Assembly: GCF_000685075.1 (NCBI RefSeq)
Contig: NZ_BAYD01000001.1
Coordinates: forward strand, 62,001 to 126,000
Length of the DNA stretch: 64,000 nt
Reading direction: 5' to 3'
DNA from: Paraburkholderia oxyphila NBRC 105797
Lineage (GTDB): Bacteria; Pseudomonadota; Gammaproteobacteria; Burkholderiales; Burkholderiaceae
The stretch's first letter is position 1. Each line of letters opens with the position of its first letter. The translations under genes and the position numbers were made by a program. The notes beneath the pieces were generated by a model that was given only the letters and a program-made list of their open reading frames with translations, ran no database searches and was not told where the DNA came from. Shown in pieces: positions 12,239 through 20,483 of this stretch.

Positions 12239-12498
12239 TGGCAAATCATCCTGAAAAGCGGTGCGTCGTTGTAATGTGGTCCGAAGAGAAACAGGCGGTC
12301 GTTTCGTACACGCTGGACGAGGAAAAAGTGCTTGCGGTGACTTCTCGCCTCTTTCCGCTAGAACTGCCGGTAGCGGACTATAACGACACGCTGGACGATG
12401 AGTTCGCAAGGAGATTCGGCGGAGCAACACTGAATCTTCTCGCCTTGTCGAATCCTGGCCTGAAGCCTTTTATCAAGGTCACGCAAGCTGATGATTGA
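12238..12498 (+). CDS. Presumed immunity protein for toxin 1
   Basis: An 86-residue soluble protein starting inside the stop codon of the toxin-like gene (TGATG), so its synthesis is probably coupled to it. It begins M-A-N-H-P-E-K-R-C and has predicted beta-strand content (V-V-V-M-W-S, A-V-V-S-Y-T-L) followed by a helical end. I recognise no family. The immunity role rests only on its position directly behind a toxin-like tip and its small size. Confidence 0.5.
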   Translation: MANHPEKRCVVVMWSEEKQAVVSYTLDEEKVLAVTSRLFPLELPVADYNDTLDDEFARRFGGATLNLLALSNPGLKPFIKVTQADD

Positions 12499-12518
12499 GT
12501 GATTCGTTGCGGCACGGA

Positions 12519-12945
12519 CTAGCCTGTCAAGACGCCGCACACATGCGCCGCCCATGTTTCCATCATCGGACGTCGTTGCTCCATCAAATCGGTTCGGTGA
12601 TAGCTCGCTTCAACCTTGTTCGCGATGGTATGCGCGAGCGCCCGCTCGGCAAGGTCGCGGGCATAACCGTGTTCGCTAGCGAAATCGCGGAACGAACTTC
12701 TATAGCCGTGCAGCGTCGCGACGCTGCCCCGGCGTATCGCTCTTTGCCTTCACGCGGCGCAGTAGTGCCGTCAATGTCATATCGAGGCCCGCATCGCGCC
12801 GCTTGCCCGTTACGGGGCTGGTAAATCGCAACGTCCATTTGCTGCCCGTCTTGCCGGGGGTGAACATCAAGCCTGTCACCTTGCCGTCGAACACCGGCTT
12901 GTCGCCGTGCTGGAGTGCGTTTGCCTGTCTGTCGATAAGTGCCAT
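12519..12945 (-). pseudogene. P4-type tyrosine integrase, internally deleted and frameshifted
   Basis: The first ~50 codons from 12945 encode an integrase N-terminus (M-A-L-I-D-R-Q-A, F-D-G-K-V-T-G-L-M-F-T-P-G, S-P-V-T-G-K-R-R-D-A-G-L). This runs directly into a segment expected near the catalytic end (M-T-L-T-A-L-L-R-R-V-K-A-K-S-D-T-P-G), so the central ~250 residues are missing. The frame then shifts. In the adjacent frame the C-terminus continues to a stop at 12519 with A-T-L-H-G-Y-R-S-S-F-R-D-F (His/Arg box) and E-A-S-Y-H-R-T-D-L (catalytic Tyr). The gene points into the island from the attR side and cannot make active enzyme. Confidence 0.85.
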
Positions 12946-12948
12946 ATT

Positions 12949-12968
12949 CAGCCCATCGTCTAGCCCAT
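12949..12968 (+). repeat. Right paired direct repeats, probable integrase arm-type sites
   Basis: CAGCCCAT at 12949-12956 and TAGCCCAT at 12961-12968 are separated by four bases, identical in units and spacing to 10462-10481. They sit just before the integrase start codon, where binding could also have repressed the integrase promoter. Confidence 0.5.
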
Positions 12969-13098
12969 CGGAAAATGCCGGATAGCGCCGGAAGATTGTA
13001 GACTGTTGTGGCAGGAAAGTGGCGTCAAACCTTTGATATGTATAGGTTTTATGGATTGGTGAGGAAGGGTATGGATTGAATTTTGGCGGTCATTCTCA

Positions 13099-13110
13099 CC
13101 GCCAAATTCA
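13099..13110 (+). repeat. attR core repeat
   Basis: CCGCCAAATTCA, a direct copy of 10401-10412. It also forms the right arm of an inverted repeat TTGGCGGT / ACCGCCAA (13083-13105). Confidence 0.65.
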
Positions 13111-13111
13111 G

Positions 13112-13147
13112 AAAACCCCTGCATGCTCAACCGCTGCAGGGTTTTTT
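13112..13147. terminator. Terminator, probably the original tRNA-Ser terminator
   Basis: CCCTGC (13117-13122) pairs with GCAGGG (13136-13141), extended by A-T pairs around one bulged C, with TTTTTT on the plus strand and a T-run on the minus strand. It lies just outside attR, where the tRNA's own terminator would be before insertion, and also faces the convergent gene ending at 13161. Confidence 0.7.
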
Positions 13148-13160
13148 GCTTTTCCGCCGC

Positions 13161-13967
13161 CTACTTCCCCGTATGCCCGCGCCGCTCCAGCGAGCGCAGG
13201 AACGTGCCCGAAATCGCCGAGGTGCCGTGGTGCACGATCTTCTCGTCGATGAGCGCCCACACCGACATGCCCACGCCGCGCACGCGCTGGCAGAACGACA
13301 GATCCTCCGAGAGATAAACGCCTTTTTCGCCGACAGTGTCGAAGAACGCGTAGAAGTTGCCGTCGGGCAGATACGGCGCGTATTGCGCGGGCGGCCGGTA
13401 GCGCTGCGTGACCGGCACGAGCGCCTCGAGCGCATCGCGCCGGATCAGGAAGATACCGGTGCCGATGTGGTTGACCTCGACCCAGCCGTTGCTGACCGTG
13501 CTGCTGCCTTGCTCGTCGGCGCGGATCGCCGTGTTGTAGTCCACCGTCTTTTCCTGCCATTCGCGCAGGGAGAGGCCCACATCGTCGCTCGTGATCTGCT
13601 TTTCCATATCGAAGAACCGGTACGGGCACGCGATGCCCGCCACCGGCTTGTTGCCGGCGATCAGGCGCGGGACCGCCTCGCGCGAGAAGTCCATGTCCGT
13701 GTCGAGGAACAGGACATGCGTGTACTCGGGGTGGCTCAGGAAATAATTCGCGAAGAAGTTGCGTGCGCGGATGATGTGCGACGAGGCCGTATGGATGTAC
13801 TCGAAGCGCACGCCGCGCTCCTTGAAGGTCTCCATCAGGCGGGCCAGCGCCATCGCGAAGTCGAAATGCACCGAATTGTCGTAGGTGGGCAGCGCGATCA
13901 GAACGTTGAGCGGGGCGTTCGGTTGCGCGCCGGGCGCGGCGCCCGGAGTCGGGTCAGGTTGGTTCAT
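13161..13967 (-). CDS. GT-A type glycosyltransferase-like protein
   Basis: A 268-residue soluble protein. It starts with a Pro/Ala-rich leader, then L-N-V-L-I-A-L-P-T-Y-D-N-S-V, the first strand of a GT-A nucleotide-sugar fold. V-L-F-L-D-T-D-M-D-F carries the D-x-D metal site near residue 93. Later motifs include N-H-I-G-T-G-I-F-L-I-R-R and Y-L-S-E-D-L-S-F-C-Q-R, seen in family-2-like enzymes. No membrane segment. Donor and acceptor are unknown; it stands alone between the island and map, with no polysaccharide cluster nearby. Confidence 0.65.
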   Translation of the reverse strand: MNQPDPTPGAAPGAQPNAPLNVLIALPTYDNSVHFDFAMALARLMETFKERGVRFEYIHTASSHIIRARNFFANYFLSHPEYTHVLFLDTDMDFSREAVPRLIAGNKPVAGIACPYRFFDMEKQITSDDVGLSLREWQEKTVDYNTAIRADEQGSSTVSNGWVEVNHIGTGIFLIRRDALEALVPVTQRYRPPAQYAPYLPDGNFYAFFDTVGEKGVYLSEDLSFCQRVRGVGMSVWALIDEKIVHHGTSAISGTFLRSLERRGHTGK

Positions 13968-14176
13968 GATCAGGCGTTCCGCTCATGTCGTTGTAAGATA
14001 TTTCTCATTTTTGAGGGCAGCTTGCGCGCGAACAATCGGACGGCTCCGAATCATCGCGAATCGGCGCGGGCCGGACGGGGCGGATGCCCCGGTACAATGA
14101 GCCCTTCGACGCAGCTCCTTTGTTGAATTCGCTGCGAGGCGCCTCGCGCGCCGTCGCGCTCACTTATCGTTCACAG

Positions 14177-14962
14177 ATGGCTATCACCTACAAATCTGCC
14201 GACGACCTCGCGCGTCTGCGCATTTCCGGCCGGCTCGCTGCCGACGTGCTCGCCATGATCGGCGAACACGTCAAGCCCGGTGTCTCCACCGACGACCTCG
14301 ACGCGATCTGCAACGACTATATCGTCAACACGCTCAAGGCGGTGCCGGCCAACGTCGGCTACCTCGGCTTTCCGAAGACGATCTGCACCTCGGTCAACGC
14401 GGTGGTGTGCCACGGCATTCCGAACCGCAACGAGGTCCTCAAGGACGGCGACATCATCAACATCGACGTCGCCGTGATCAAGGACGGCTATTTCGGGGAC
14501 ACGAGCCGCATGTACACCGTGGGCACCACGAGCACGGTCGGGCGCCAGCTCATCGACACGACTTACGAGGCCATGCTCGCCGGCATTCGCCAGGTGAAGC
14601 CAGGCGCCACGCTCGGCGACGTGGGCCACGCGATCCAGCGGCGCGCCCAGGCCGACGGCTTTTCGATCGTGCGCGAGTACTGCGGCCACGGCATCGGCAA
14701 GGTTTATCACGAAGAGCCGCAGGTGCTGCACTACGGCCAGCCGGGGCAGGGCGTGCGCCTGAAGCCGGGCATGGTCTTCACGATCGAGCCGATGGTGAAC
14801 GCGGGCCGCGCCGGCACGGCGGTGCAGCGCGACGGCTGGACGGTCGTGACGAAGGACCGCTCGCTCTCCGCGCAATGGGAGCACATGGTGGCGGTCACCG
14901 ACGACGGCTACGAACTGCTCACGCCCTGGCCGGACGGCACGGGCGCGTACGAGGCCCCGTGA
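14177..14962 (+). CDS. map: Methionine aminopeptidase, type I (stand-alone copy)
   Basis: Removes the N-terminal Met from new proteins. The 261-residue pita-bread-fold protein has the expected metal ligands: Asp in I-N-I-D-V-A-V, Asp in F-G-D-T-S-R, His in C-G-H-G-I-G, Glu in T-I-E-P-M-V and Glu in Q-W-E-H-M. The start at 14177 (M-A-I-T-Y-K) gives the usual length; the frame is open upstream to 14084 but that part lacks family similarity. It is not beside rpsB-tsf, where the main Burkholderia map normally sits, so it may be a second copy. Confidence 0.92.
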   Translation: MAITYKSADDLARLRISGRLAADVLAMIGEHVKPGVSTDDLDAICNDYIVNTLKAVPANVGYLGFPKTICTSVNAVVCHGIPNRNEVLKDGDIINIDVAVIKDGYFGDTSRMYTVGTTSTVGRQLIDTTYEAMLAGIRQVKPGATLGDVGHAIQRRAQADGFSIVREYCGHGIGKVYHEEPQVLHYGQPGQGVRLKPGMVFTIEPMVNAGRAGTAVQRDGWTVVTKDRSLSAQWEHMVAVTDDGYELLTPWPDGTGAYEAP

Positions 14963-15115
14963 GGGCCGCGGTGGCTCGGGCTGTGCGGCTCATCGATCAG
15001 CCTGTCAAGGCTGTGTGTGTGGCGTTTGCGGGGCAATTTTGTTAAATAAGGATTTGACTCTCTCGCCAGTTCGGTTAAAGCTACGCGTTAGTGCTTTATT
15101 GGGGTTTACGACTGC

Positions 15116-15652
15116 ATGAGTCCGTCACTGACCGTTCGCCGTATCGCTGCCGATCAGGGTGCCGTGCTCCGCGAGCTTCGAACCGCTTCGTTGCGCGACG
15201 CGCCTTATGCGTTCGGCGACTCGCTCGAAGATGCGCTGTCCGCCGATGCAGCCGTTTTTGACGCCGCGGCTGCGCGTCACGCGGATTCGCATGCCGCCAC
15301 CTCGTTCATCCTCTACACCGAGGGTCATCCTGCCGGCCTGATCGGCGCGAACTTCGAGAACGCGCCGGCACGCCGCGCGTTTGTGTTCGCGTTGTGGGTG
15401 GCGCCGGCGGTGCGGCATCTGCGCGGCGGCGAACTGCTCGTCAACGCGGCCATCGAATGGCTCGTGAGCGAAGGGGCCGCGCAGGTCTACGCCTGGGTGA
15501 CCGATAACAACATCACCGCCATGCGCTTCTACGAGCGACTCGGCTTCGTCGCCACCGGCGACCACGCGCGCAGCGCGCAAACGCCCGAGCAGTGGGAAAC
15601 GCTGCTCATGCGTGACGTCGCGTTTGCGCCCAAGAGCATGTCGGCCCAATAA
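15116..15652 (+). CDS. GNAT-family N-acetyltransferase
   Basis: A 178-residue protein with the GNAT fold. The core strand and acetyl-CoA loop run F-V-F-A-L-W-V-A-P-A-V-R-H-L-R-G-G-E-L-L-V-N-A-A (a degenerate Q/R-x-x-G-x-G/A loop, here R-H-L-R-G-G). V-Y-A-W-V-T-D-N-N-I-T-A-M-R-F-Y-E-R-L-G-F-V then gives the signature C-terminal motif. The acceptor is unknown. Confidence 0.85.
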   Translation: MSPSLTVRRIAADQGAVLRELRTASLRDAPYAFGDSLEDALSADAAVFDAAAARHADSHAATSFILYTEGHPAGLIGANFENAPARRAFVFALWVAPAVRHLRGGELLVNAAIEWLVSEGAAQVYAWVTDNNITAMRFYERLGFVATGDHARSAQTPEQWETLLMRDVAFAPKSMSAQ

Positions 15653-15768
15653 CGGAGCACTTGCCCAGCGTCCTTTTCCCTTGCTTTTCACGCCATGACG
15701 TGTGCACCGCACGTCATGCGCCGGCACCCCCGCCGTCTTTGCATCGTTCCCTATGTCGCAGCATTTTG

Positions 15769-15788
15769 AGCCATTAAAAATAATGGCT
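15769..15788. promoter_or_regulatory. Perfect inverted repeat upstream of minC
   Basis: AGCCATTA (15769-15776) and TAATGGCT (15781-15788) flank AAAA. There is no T-run, so a protein-binding operator is more likely than a terminator. A -10-like TAAAAT follows near 15807, before the minC start at 15836. Confidence 0.35.
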
Positions 15789-15835
15789 ACGCGCGTCGAC
15801 GCCTGTAAAATACGCAAAATTTTTCGCCGATCGCC

Positions 15836-16792
15836 ATGTCGCCCAAGAAATCGCCATATTTTGAACTGAAGAGCGGTTCAGTCGATACGCTTTTGTTCGT
15901 GGTTAAAACGACTGAACTCGATGCGATGCGCGCCGAGCTTACGCGGCGTTTCGAGGCGACGCCCGAATTTTTCGCCAACGACACGGTGGCCATCGACGTG
16001 CGGCGCCTCGCTGACGGTGAGCAGGTCCCGCTCGCCGACATCGCGCGCCTGCTCGAAAGCGTGCGCATGCGCCCCGTGGGCGTGGTCGCTCAGCCCGCAC
16101 AGCACGGCTGGGCAGCCGTTGCGGGCCTGCCGTTCCTCGAGGCGCGCGACAAGCGCGTCGCCAACGGTCTAAGCGGTGCAAACGGGGCGAGCGGTACGGC
16201 CGGCACGGGTGGCGCGGGCAGCGATACGCCTGCCGCCGCGCAAGAAGCCGACGCCGTTGCCAACACCGCTGCGCCGGCACAGTCCGCCGATACCGCCGCA
16301 AATGCGGCCGCGAAGCCGGGCGACGCTGCCGCAGCGGCCTCCGGCGCTTCCGCCGTGCAGCCGGAACTCTTTCCCCAGGACGCGCCGGAAGCGGACAGCC
16401 CCAATGCGGGCGCGGGGAGCGAAGCCGACATCGCCGCGCCGCGCTTGACGAACACCGAGCCGACGCTCGTGATCGACCGGCCGCTGCGCTCGGGCCAGCG
16501 CATCTACGCGAAGGGCGACCTCGTGGTGCTCGGCATGGTGTCCAACGGGGCGGAAGTGATCGCCGAAGGCAACATCCATATTTACGCGCCGTTGCGCGGC
16601 CGCGCGCTCGCGGGCGTGCACGGCAATCACGACGCACGCATTTTCTGCACGAGCCTCGAGGCGGAACTGATTTCGATTGCGGGGATCTACCGTACCGCTG
16701 AAGTTCCACTCGCCGCCGAGGTTAAGGGCAAGCCGGCGCAAATCCGGCTCGACGAAGAGAGACTCTTGATCGAACCGTTGAGGCTCACCTGA
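15836..16792 (+). CDS. minC: Septum-site-determining protein MinC
   Basis: Division inhibitor that, with MinD, blocks FtsZ assembly at the poles. The N-terminal domain (residues 1-110, starting F-E-L-K-S-G-S) is followed by an Ala/Gly-rich disordered linker at about 112-205, and then the beta-helical C-terminal domain with [16 protein letters not shown] and [14 protein letters not shown], which binds MinD. At 318 residues it is longer than the E. coli protein because of the linker. First gene of minCDE. Confidence 0.95.
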   Translation: MSPKKSPYFELKSGSVDTLLFVVKTTELDAMRAELTRRFEATPEFFANDTVAIDVRRLADGEQVPLADIARLLESVRMRPVGVVAQPAQHGWAAVAGLPFLEARDKRVANGLSGANGASGTAGTGGAGSDTPAAAQEADAVANTAAPAQSADTAANAAAKPGDAAAAASGASAVQPELFPQDAPEADSPNAGAGSEADIAAPRLTNTEPTLVIDRPLRSGQRIYAKGDLVVLGMVSNGAEVIAEGNIHIYAPLRGRALAGVHGNHDARIFCTSLEAELISIAGIYRTAEVPLAAEVKGKPAQIRLDEERLLIEPLRLT

Positions 16793-16877
16793 GTGCCGCG
16801 CGAGCGTGAGCAACACGCGAGCGCGAGCGGCACGCGATGAGACCAAACTGAGAAACTGACGAACGCAAGGTAAGGGA

Positions 16878-17693
16878 ATGGCAAAAATCATTGTGGTGAC
16901 TTCGGGCAAGGGTGGCGTCGGTAAAACGACCACGAGCGCGAGTTTCGCATCGGGCCTCGCGTTGCGTGGCCACAAGACCGCGGTCATCGATTTCGACGTG
17001 GGCCTGCGCAATCTCGACCTCATCATGGGTTGCGAGCGCCGCGTCGTGTACGACCTGATCAACGTGATCCAGGGTGAGGCGAACCTCAATCAGGCGCTCA
17101 TCAAGGACAAGAAGTGCGAGAACCTGTTCATCCTGCCGGCCTCGCAGACGCGCGACAAGGACGCGCTCACGAGGGAAGGCGTGGAGAAGGTGATCGAAGA
17201 TCTGCGCAAGATGGACTTCGAGTACATCGTCTGCGACTCGCCGGCCGGCATCGAATCGGGCGCGCTGCTCGCGATGCACTTCGCTGACGAAGCGCTCATC
17301 GTGACGAACCCGGAAGTGTCGTCGGTGCGCGATTCGGACCGCATCCTCGGCATGCTGTCGTCGAAGACCAGGCGCGCGATCGAAGGCAAGGATCCGATCA
17401 AGGAGCACTTGCTGATCACGCGCTACAACCCCAAGCGCGTGAGCGAAGGCGAAATGCTCTCGCTGTCGGACATTTCGGAGATCCTGCGCATCGAGCTGAT
17501 CGGCGTGATCCCGGAATCGGAAGCGGTGCTGCACGCATCGAACCAGGGCCTGCCCGCAGTCCATCTCGACGGCACCGATGTCGCCGAGTCGTACAAGGAC
17601 GTAGTGGCGCGTTTTCTCGGCGAAGACAAGACGCTTCGTTTCACCGATTACCAGAAGCCGGGGCTCCTGCAGCGCCTCTTCGGTAGCAAGTAA
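16878..17693 (+). CDS. minD: Septum-site-determining ATPase MinD
   Basis: Membrane-associated ParA-type ATPase that recruits MinC and oscillates under MinE control. The deviant Walker [10 protein letters not shown] is at residues 10-18, with [10 protein letters not shown] (Walker A') and the C-D-S-P-A-G-I-E segment. The C-terminal [11 protein letters not shown] is the amphipathic membrane-targeting helix. 271 residues, as usual. An AAGG ribosome site precedes the ATG, and minE follows 14 bases later. Confidence 0.98.
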   Translation: MAKIIVVTSGKGGVGKTTTSASFASGLALRGHKTAVIDFDVGLRNLDLIMGCERRVVYDLINVIQGEANLNQALIKDKKCENLFILPASQTRDKDALTREGVEKVIEDLRKMDFEYIVCDSPAGIESGALLAMHFADEALIVTNPEVSSVRDSDRILGMLSSKTRRAIEGKDPIKEHLLITRYNPKRVSEGEMLSLSDISEILRIELIGVIPESEAVLHASNQGLPAVHLDGTDVAESYKDVVARFLGEDKTLRFTDYQKPGLLQRLFGSK

Positions 17694-17707
17694 GGGAGGC
17701 GCACGTC

Positions 17708-17962
17708 ATGTCGTTTCTTTCGTTTTTTCTCGGCGAGAAGAAGAAGTCCGCCTCGGTAGCGAAGGAACGCCTGCAGCTCATCATCGCTCACGAGCGTGCA
17801 GGCGGTCATCCGCCCGCCGATTATCTGCCGGCCCTGCAACGCGAGCTGGTCGCGGTGATCTCGAAGTACGTGAAGATCTCCGACGACGACATCCGCGTGA
17901 GCCTCGAGCGCCAGGACGACCTCGAAGTGCTCGAGGTCAAGATCGAGATTCCGCAGGCCTGA
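17708..17962 (+). CDS. minE: Cell division topological specificity factor MinE
   Basis: An 84-residue protein. The N-terminal amphipathic segment M-S-F-L-S-F-F-L-G is followed by [13 protein letters not shown], the anti-MinCD helix that stimulates MinD ATPase. The C-terminal part is the topological specificity domain ending [14 protein letters not shown] lies nine bases before the ATG. Confidence 0.97.
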   Translation: MSFLSFFLGEKKKSASVAKERLQLIIAHERAGGHPPADYLPALQRELVAVISKYVKISDDDIRVSLERQDDLEVLEVKIEIPQA

Positions 17963-18245
17963 TGCACCCGATGCGCGCGGGGCGCTGGTGTGCCGCGCGC
18001 ATCTCGATATTCACGCCGTATTGCCATCGCTTTGCGTGCAGGCGCGTGCGCGCATGGATGCGCGTGCCCGCGCCGTGCGTGACGCACGCGTGTCGCGCAT
18101 GAGCGGTTACGCGCCGCTTTCCGCACCGAAATATTCGGTTTCACTTCACCCCTCGCGGTAACAACGCCGTTGTCAGCGCAGGCGCGTGCTCGCGCATTGA
18201 TCGGGTAACGCCACTTTCGGCGTCCAACTCGAAGGGGAGATTTAC

Positions 18246-18563
18246 ATGAACAGCTCCATCCGCCTGCTCGTTGCCAAGGCCGCCATTGTCGTCGCGGGCG
18301 CTTGCGCCGTCGCGGCGCCCGCACTCGCGGAAGAAGTCATCGTCGTCGCGCCGAGCGCGCCGCCGCCCGAGCGCGTCGAAGTCGTGCCGGCGCCGCGCGT
18401 CGGCTATGTGTGGGACAAGGGCCACTGGCGCTGGGATCACGGCCACTACGTGTGGATCGGGGGCCATTGGCAGGCCGAGCGTGTCGGCTATCACTGGGTG
18501 CCGGGCCACTGGGTCGCGCACGGTCCGAACTGGCGCTGGATCGAAGGTCACTGGGCAGCGTGA
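18246..18563 (+). CDS. YXWGXW-type repeat protein, secreted
   Basis: A 105-residue protein with a signal peptide (A-A-P-A-L-A-E-E cleavage near residue 29). It is followed by aromatic repeats built on G-H-W/Y: K-G-H-W-R-W, H-G-H-Y-V-W, G-G-H-W-Q-A, P-G-H-W-V-A and E-G-H-W-A-A. Such repeats are common in small proteobacterial envelope proteins of unknown role. GGGGAG precedes the ATG. A tiny lipoprotein gene follows 43 bases later and may be co-transcribed. Confidence 0.75.
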   Translation: MNSSIRLLVAKAAIVVAGACAVAAPALAEEVIVVAPSAPPPERVEVVPAPRVGYVWDKGHWRWDHGHYVWIGGHWQAERVGYHWVPGHWVAHGPNWRWIEGHWAA

Positions 18564-18606
18564 GCTGGCGGTTAACGCGCCAACCCGGGTCCAGGAGAGA
18601 AACACT

Positions 18607-18717
18607 ATGAGCAAAAAACTGCTTGCTGCCGCCGCGCTCGCGCTCATGCTGGCCGGCTGCATCGTCGTGCCGGCGCGGCCCATGTATGTGCGGCCGGCTC
18701 CCGTCGTGGTCTATTGA
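18607..18717 (+). CDS. Very small lipoprotein
   Basis: A 36-codon gene too short for most callers. It starts M-S-K-K-L-L-A-A-A-A with a complete lipobox L-A-G-C at residues 15-18, leaving only an 18-residue mature peptide rich in Pro, Val and Arg. GGAGAGA precedes the ATG by five bases. The mature N-terminus C-I-V-V-P-A resembles C-V-V-V-P-A of the tiny lipoprotein at 21788. Function unknown. Confidence 0.65.
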   Translation: MSKKLLAAAALALMLAGCIVVPARPMYVRPAPVVVY

Positions 18718-18768
18718 CGTCACGCCAACGCGACGCGCCGCTTCACGGCGCGCCAGGCCCGGCACACA

Positions 18769-20244
18769 TCAGCGGTCTGAGGTTCGGTCCGCTGCGGTGT
18801 GGCCGGGCTCATTGCTTTCCGGCGCGGCTTCCAGTGCCTGCATCGTCACGGCTGCGTTGGCTGCGACGCTGGCGTCGTTTGCCGCCTGGGCCTCGGGCAC
18901 AGCGGTTTCTACGTCTGCGGCCTGCGCCGCGCTTGCGGCCGCCATGGCCGGCTGCGCGTAACGCAGCGAGAGCGTCTCGTAGAGCGGCGGCGCAAAGATG
19001 CGCGAGATACGGCTCGCAATCAACGCGGTGGCCATCAGCGAGATCACGAGCGCGTGGCCGTCGATCATTTCCATGACGATCACGAACGAGGTGATGGGCG
19101 CCTGCGTGACCGCCGCGAGATAGCCGACCATCGCGAGCGCGATGAGCATAGGCAGTTGCAAGTTGCTGAAGAGCATGTGCAACACATTGCCGAAGCCGGC
19201 GCCGATCGACAGGGAAGGGGCGAAGATGCCGCCCGGAATGCCCGGCAGGTACGAGCCGACCATCGAGGCCATCTTGAGGAACGGATACGCGACCGATAGA
19301 TGCTCGCTGCCGTCGAGCAGGCCACGCGCTTCGGCGTAGCCGCTGCCGAACGTCCTGCCGCCCGAGACGAGGCCGATCAGCGCGATGGCCAGCCCGCAAA
19401 GCGCGGCGAACGCGATGGGGCGCTCGCCATGCAGCTTGCGCAGCGGCTCCGGAATCCAGCGCTGCGTGTTGAGCAGCAACCAGGCAAAGATGCCGCCCGC
19501 GATGCCGGTGACGAGCGCGGTGATGATCACGGCCACGGCGAGCAGATCGGGGAAGTGCGCACCGATCTGGATCGTGCCGAAATACGTGTAGTTGCCGTTC
19601 AGGCCGAGTGCGATCACGCCGGCGATGATGATCGACGTGATGACCACGCCGCTTGCGCGCGCCTCGAAGCTGCGCGTGAGCTCTTCGATCGCGAACACGA
19701 TGCCGGCGAGCGGCGTGTTGAACGCCGCTGAGAGCCCCGCGGCCGCGCCGGCGAGCACGAGCTTGCGCTCGATGAGCGCATTCGAGCGCGGGTAGAAGCG
19801 GCGCATGTTGAACATCAGCGCCGCGCCGACTTGCACCGTGGGCCCTTCGCGGCCGATCGTGAAGCCGCCGAGAATGCCGAGGAACGAGATGGCGATCTTG
19901 CCGGCGAGAATGCGCAGCGTGAGCAGGCGCGTCCCTGTATCGCCCGTCTTCGTATGCAGCGTGGCGATCACCTGCGGAATCCCGCTGCCTTCGGCGCCGC
20001 GAAAGAACGTGCGGGTGAGCCACACGGCGGCCGCCGCAACGGCGGGCGTGACGATGAGTGGCAGCCAGACATGCTGATGCTGCACGCGCAGAAAGGCGTT
20101 GTAGCCCCAGTCGATGAGGCGCGCGTAAAACACCGCGACGAGGCCGACCGCGATCGCGCCGAGCCACAGCACGCCGTACTGCCGCCACAGACGCCGCGCG
20201 CGGCGCACGAGCAGCGAAATAATGTCCGGATTCACGGTCCGCAT
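18769..20244 (-). CDS. clcA: CLC-family chloride channel/transporter
   Basis: A 491-residue polytopic membrane protein. The CLC anion-pathway motifs are G-S-G-I-P-Q (about residue 87) and G-R-E-G-P (about residue 130), whose Glu is the gating glutamate of the Cl-/H+ exchangers. I-P-G-G-I-F-A-P-S-L-S-I-G-A-G-F-G is the third signature. The C-terminal ~60 residues are an Ala/Glu-rich cytosolic tail with no CBS domain visible. Exchange rather than channel activity is likely from the gating Glu. Confidence 0.92.
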   Translation of the reverse strand: MRTVNPDIISLLVRRARRLWRQYGVLWLGAIAVGLVAVFYARLIDWGYNAFLRVQHQHVWLPLIVTPAVAAAAVWLTRTFFRGAEGSGIPQVIATLHTKTGDTGTRLLTLRILAGKIAISFLGILGGFTIGREGPTVQVGAALMFNMRRFYPRSNALIERKLVLAGAAAGLSAAFNTPLAGIVFAIEELTRSFEARASGVVITSIIIAGVIALGLNGNYTYFGTIQIGAHFPDLLAVAVIITALVTGIAGGIFAWLLLNTQRWIPEPLRKLHGERPIAFAALCGLAIALIGLVSGGRTFGSGYAEARGLLDGSEHLSVAYPFLKMASMVGSYLPGIPGGIFAPSLSIGAGFGNVLHMLFSNLQLPMLIALAMVGYLAAVTQAPITSFVIVMEMIDGHALVISLMATALIASRISRIFAPPLYETLSLRYAQPAMAAASAAQAADVETAVPEAQAANDASVAANAAVTMQALEAAPESNEPGHTAADRTSDR

Positions 20245-20483
20245 GGATCTATTCGGGGCGCAAAGGAATCATTGTAGCGGCGTGAGCGGGGGCTGTCGGA
20301 TTCATCTGCGTGACGGATCGCGGGTTTCCGCGTCCCGCATCAGGTGCCGGATCACATAAAGAAGGGTTCGATGAATGGCGAACGGCTCCGCAATTTGTCC
20401 TCTGAGCCGCTTCGCGCTCCGTTAAAATCTCGGGAAAAATTCAGGCAAATCAAGGAAATCGGGCCTTGCAGGTCCGCAGCACA

